DNA of 32,008 bases from assembly GCA_938038975.1 (NCBI GenBank), contig CALHVP010000061.1, positions 86,329-118,336 on the forward strand. The letters are read 5' to 3'. A model generated the notes under the pieces. The model saw only the letters and a list, made by a program, of their open reading frames with translations, searched no databases and was not told the DNA's origin. Both the position numbers and the translations under genes were made by a program. Source of the stretch: an uncultured Maribacter sp. GTDB taxonomy: Bacteria; Bacteroidota; Bacteroidia; Flavobacteriales; Flavobacteriaceae. The stretch's first letter is position 1. Each line of letters opens with the position of its first letter. Shown here piece by piece: positions 29,196 to 32,008 of the stretch.

Positions 29196-29728
29196 AGATG
29201 GCCACAGATATTACTTCTAAAGTGTTGGAATACCTCAAAATTAAACACGAAGAGCAGGTCGCATTCCTTAAACGGTTGGTCAGCTTTGAATTGCCCTCCC
29301 ATGATGCGGAATCCCAAAAAGATATGTTGCAACTCCTCGCTATGACTTTTGAAAAACTGGATTCTTTCCTACTATATCTGCCTAGTAAACAAGCTGGTGG
29401 CTACCTCTATGCCCAACCTAAAAATCGACAGCGCAACAAACCTTTGCAATTGCTAGTAGGCCACTGCGATACGGTCTGGAAAAAAGACACCCTCGAAGAA
29501 ATGCGCATTGTAGCGCTTGATGGTAAGCTTGCCTTAAATGGCTTGATGAAGTCTTTTGATCTGGTGCCGGATTTCGTTACCGGCATCGCATCCAATACCT
29601 TGGCAGGTATTGAAATGGTGAAGAAATTATGTGGATTAAAAGTCCTGGACCTCATCGATGCAAGTACAACGGACGGATTGAAACGGATATTGACCATTAA
29701 GACTGGATTATCATTATACAATTTATGA
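29189..29728 (+). pseudogene. M20-family peptidase remnant with internal deletion
   Basis: 179 residues, about half the usual 370-400. The N-terminal part looks like M20 carboxypeptidase: KHEEQVAFLKRLVSFELPSH and LLVGHCDTVWKKDTLEEMRI, with the first metal His and Asp. After VALDGKLALNG the expected GPGxxDMKGG loop, the DEE glutamates and the dimerisation domain are missing. The frame then continues into FDLVPDFVTGIASNTLAGIE and an unfamiliar tail. It cannot be a working peptidase. Its stop overlaps the ATG of the membrane protein gene by 4 nt, so it may still act as a translational link. Confidence 0.7.
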
Positions 29729-30381
29729 TGGGAAAAGATATAAATAGCGAAGCTTTGGTAAGTCAAAATAATTCAGAACTGCTTCTGTTACCACTAATCG
29801 GTATTGGACTATTTCTTGTTTGCTATATCGTTGCGGCCTCCAACTATCCCGGAGGTTCATGGATGTTTCCCGATGCGGATGGGTTCAGCTTCCAACACAA
29901 TTATCTGTGCGACCTACTAGATGAATACGCCATAAACGGAAAACTTAATGCGGCACGTTTCTATGCCAGAACCTCCCTTGGGTCACTTTGCATAAGTTTA
30001 CTTTTGATATGGTTCTACTTACCTAAACTGTTTCATCCAAAAAGTGTAAATCAGGCAATTATGCGAATAACAGGAATAGTCTCACTTGCCACCATAATGC
30101 TATTGAACCCGAACACCCATGACGGCACCGTGCGTGTCGCTGGGATTTTCGGTGTCTTGGCCCTAATCAGCTGTTTTATTGAACTATTTAAGGCCAGGTA
30201 TTACGGCCTATTTGGTTTGGGAATTTTATGTTTAGTAGTTTTTTTATTCAACTATTACAGCTATGAGACCGGGTCGTTCATTGAATTTCTTCCTCTTATC
30301 CAAAAGATAACTTTTATACTTTTTCTGACTTGGTTCGTATTTTTAAATGTGACCATATACCTAAAACGTAAAAACAAGTAA
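29725..30381 (+). CDS. Multi-pass membrane protein (DUF998-like)
   Basis: 218 residues with about six membrane helices (around 20-40, 85-105, 112-130, 140-155, 160-175 and 190-212). The loop after the first helix has SNYPGGSWMFPDADGFSFQH and NYLCDLLD, a conserved pattern of a flavobacterial membrane family. It resembles DUF998 in size and helix layout but I cannot be certain. Function unknown. It is the last gene of the 28581 operon. The 213-bp gap that follows, to 30594, shows no gene or operator of the common type. Confidence 0.65.
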   Translation: MMGKDINSEALVSQNNSELLLLPLIGIGLFLVCYIVAASNYPGGSWMFPDADGFSFQHNYLCDLLDEYAINGKLNAARFYARTSLGSLCISLLLIWFYLPKLFHPKSVNQAIMRITGIVSLATIMLLNPNTHDGTVRVAGIFGVLALISCFIELFKARYYGLFGLGILCLVVFLFNYYSYETGSFIEFLPLIQKITFILFLTWFVFLNVTIYLKRKNK

Positions 30382-30594
30382 ATTAAATTATTAAAAGGGA
30401 GTACAACTGCATTTTATCAGGTCAATTGATTTTGTTTGCAAACCATGAAATTGGAAGGTCTTTTATTTTATTCCCAAAAGGTAATTTTGCAACTTTAAAC
30501 TACAGTTTATATTCTCATTATAAGACTTTTACATACATTATCAATAGATTTCGCCCACATCAAAAACACTTCCAAAACAAAAAATTAAAAAGAT

Positions 30595-31338
30595 ATGAAC
30601 CCAGTATTCTTATTTTCCGTCATTTTACTTTTATTTCTATTATCAGGACTACGTGTTATCTTTGAATACAAAAGAGCCCTAAAATTCCGTTTTGGAAAAT
30701 ATATTACAACATTGCAACCGGGTTTAAGATGGATTATCCCCATTGTAGAGACCATTCAAAAAGTGGATATACGTGTTATAACGATTAATGTGGTATCGCA
30801 AGAAGTGATGACCGAGGATAATGTTCCCTGCAGTATTGACGGCGTGGTGTTTTTTAAGATTAACGATCCCGAAAAGGCTGTTCTGGAGGTAGAGGAATAC
30901 AATTTCGCAATTACCCAACTTTCACAAGCTGCGTTACGGGATGTTTGTGGAAAAGTGGAATTGGACACTATTTTATCCAAAAGAGAAGAAATGGGGAAGA
31001 ATATTAAAGCCATTGTGGAGACTGAAACACATCATTGGGGAATTAAAATCATAGATGTAAAAATCAAGGACATACAACTGCCCGAAAACATGCGGCGCAT
31101 GATGGCCAACCAAGCCGAGGCAGAACGTTCACGAAGAGCACGCATCATTCTTGCGGAAGCCGAAAATCAGGCCGCGGCAAAATTACTGGAAGCCGGACTA
31201 CAAATAGATAAATCGCCTTCGGCCATTAAACTGAGGCTCTACCAAACCTTATCCAATATTGCTGCTGAAAAGAATTCGACCATTCTTTTCCCGTTCCCTG
31301 AAGAAGTCTTACCAAGGAATTCAAAAAAAGAAGAATAA
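30595..31338 (+). CDS. Slipin (SPFH/band 7 stomatin-like)
   Basis: 247 residues. One N-terminal membrane helix (about 4-23) is followed by the band 7 domain: YKRALKFRFGKYITTLQPGL, VVSQEVMTEDNVPCSIDGVV, LRDVCGKVELDTILSKREEM, then a coiled-coil region MANQAEAERSRRARIILAEA. It forms oligomeric scaffolds in the membrane. No NfeD partner is adjacent within the window. The start at 30595 is the ATG nearest the hydrophobic helix. The CTTAAAAC/GTTTTAAG arms that follow (about 31354 and 31400) have a long loop and are not a clear terminator. Confidence 0.9.
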   Translation: MNPVFLFSVILLLFLLSGLRVIFEYKRALKFRFGKYITTLQPGLRWIIPIVETIQKVDIRVITINVVSQEVMTEDNVPCSIDGVVFFKINDPEKAVLEVEEYNFAITQLSQAALRDVCGKVELDTILSKREEMGKNIKAIVETETHHWGIKIIDVKIKDIQLPENMRRMMANQAEAERSRRARIILAEAENQAAAKLLEAGLQIDKSPSAIKLRLYQTLSNIAAEKNSTILFPFPEEVLPRNSKKEE

Positions 31339-31445
31339 CCAATCCACAGTATGCTTAAAACTTGGATTTTATTTTTGAATACCATTTTGTGTATGAAAAG
31401 TGTTTTAAGGACAGTAAACCTTCCAATCTTCATAGACGGTCTTGG

Positions 31446-31937
31446 TTATTTTAACTCAGCGAAAAGTACCATGTAATTATGCCTATTCCTTTTGGCGCAT
31501 TTCGGACAATAGGCATAGTGCACGTAATAGTTTTTGGCCGTTTTCCCCTCCTTTGCCAAAAAAATATCCATTTCTTTCATGAATTTTGGCACGGAGTTAA
31601 ATGTGCCATCAAAAACCTTGCTGATATAAGTGCCGGACAGGGTAGTGTTTTGGGCATTGGGCACATTGCCTGTCACGGATAGCAGCAGATTGGACTTAAA
31701 GGCACTCGGGTCCGTAAATAATAGCAAAATGTCTTCCTTATCCTCGGCAATCCTTTCGGCATCCTCGGCTAGCCTCATCATTTTAGTTACCCTATTGCCT
31801 ATCATTTGTGGCAGGGGTATGTGAAAAAGGGTCGGCACCGATGCCTTGATAAACTTCTTGTTATTCCAGTTAAACGTTTTTCCGTCCCATTTTTCGTGAT
31901 GAAAAGTGGGGCAGCATTCATCTTTTACCACTTCCAT
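31446..31937 (-). CDS. Uncharacterised Cys-rich protein of a flavobacterial family
   Basis: 163 residues from the ATG at 31937 (MEVVKDECCPTFHHEKWDGK). A longer frame starting at 31997 adds a hydrophobic, probably untranslated stretch. Features: CCP near the N-terminus, a middle region with KASVPTLFHIPLPQMIGNRV, NTTLSGTYISKVFDGTFNSV, and a C-terminal YAYCPKCAKRNRHNYMVLFA. The CC and CPKC pairs could hold a metal ion such as zinc. Similar proteins are sometimes labelled hydrolase but I see no catalytic motif. Function unknown. Its promoter lies at or beyond the window end. Confidence 0.65.
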   Translation of the reverse strand: MEVVKDECCPTFHHEKWDGKTFNWNNKKFIKASVPTLFHIPLPQMIGNRVTKMMRLAEDAERIAEDKEDILLLFTDPSAFKSNLLLSVTGNVPNAQNTTLSGTYISKVFDGTFNSVPKFMKEMDIFLAKEGKTAKNYYVHYAYCPKCAKRNRHNYMVLFAELK

Positions 31938-32008
31938 GATTACCTTGTTAAAAATTATCTTACTTGAACTAACTTGTAAGAGGATGTAAATCTTCAATTA
32001 CAATTTGA

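Noticed and set aside
30506-30517. Candidate CRP/FNR site ahead of slipin
   Set aside because: Ends in TCATT but the distal half has two mismatches and no -7 element sits at the common distance.
30426-30665. 79-residue plus-strand frame before the slipin gene
   Set aside because: Non-ATG start, composition of intergenic DNA and overlap with the slipin start in another frame.

Overview
The window comes from an AT-rich member of the Bacteroidota, most likely a marine Flavobacteriaceae. The signs are promoter -7 elements of the Bacteroidota form TANNTTTG, no Shine-Dalgarno boxes ahead of most genes, a TonB-type energy transducer, a GT3-type (eukaryote-like) glycogen synthase, and flavobacterial hypothetical families. 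There is no rRNA, tRNA, CRISPR array or prophage. The region reads as an accessory stress / low-oxygen island mixed with decaying genes.

Layout. 3-3708 (+): the end of a beta-CASP RNA nuclease, two related small coiled-coil proteins, a lipoprotein and a D-lactate dehydrogenase. 3703-5875 (-): TonB-like protein and cardiolipin synthase. 5876-7199: an integrase tail cut by a degenerate IS3-family element. 7267-8876 (-): TerB-like protein and a frameshifted AI-2E permease. 9167-11058 (+): quinone oxidoreductase and short-chain dehydrogenase. 11067-11526 (-): a cyclase-like gene with its middle deleted. 11694-12580 (+): a DUF2953-like/YtfJ-like pair. 12683-16387 (-): a long operon with a coiled-coil protein, small proteins, a membrane flavodoxin-like protein, a frameshifted CDP-alcohol phosphatidyltransferase, and a split P-loop kinase/phosphotransferase. 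16542-18189 (+): a broken polymer-forming-type gene, a dienelactone-hydrolase-like protein and a phosphoribosyltransferase. 18283-20576 (-): methyltransferase, dodecin, a PepSY-like secreted protein and an archease-like protein. 21049-27051 (+): a giant glycogen synthase/phosphorylase fusion, a PNPOx-like flavoprotein and PfkB. 27052-28097: about 1 kb of structured non-coding sequence with two near-identical small RNAs and five terminators. 28098-31338 (+): DUF302 protein, flavin reductase, truncated M20 peptidase, membrane protein and slipin. 31446-31937 (-): an uncharacterised Cys-rich protein.

The strongest signal is regulatory. Fourteen intergenic sites match TGA-N6-TCA, the core of CRP/FNR-family operators. 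Oriented towards the gene they drive, all fourteen continue as TCATT, and in thirteen a TA-N2-TT -7 element begins exactly 29.5 bp from the site centre (30.5 in the other). That places the operator at about -41.5, the class II activation position. Nearly every operon here, and both small RNAs, carries one. The regulated functions are coherent for a micro-aerobic or dormancy programme: glycogen turnover, PfkB glycolysis, D-lactate formation, flavoproteins, envelope remodelling and redox enzymes. The gene content partly resembles the mycobacterial DosR dormancy regulon.

Many genes are damaged by single-base frameshifts or internal deletions that leave both ends intact. Some of the frameshifts could be sequencing errors.
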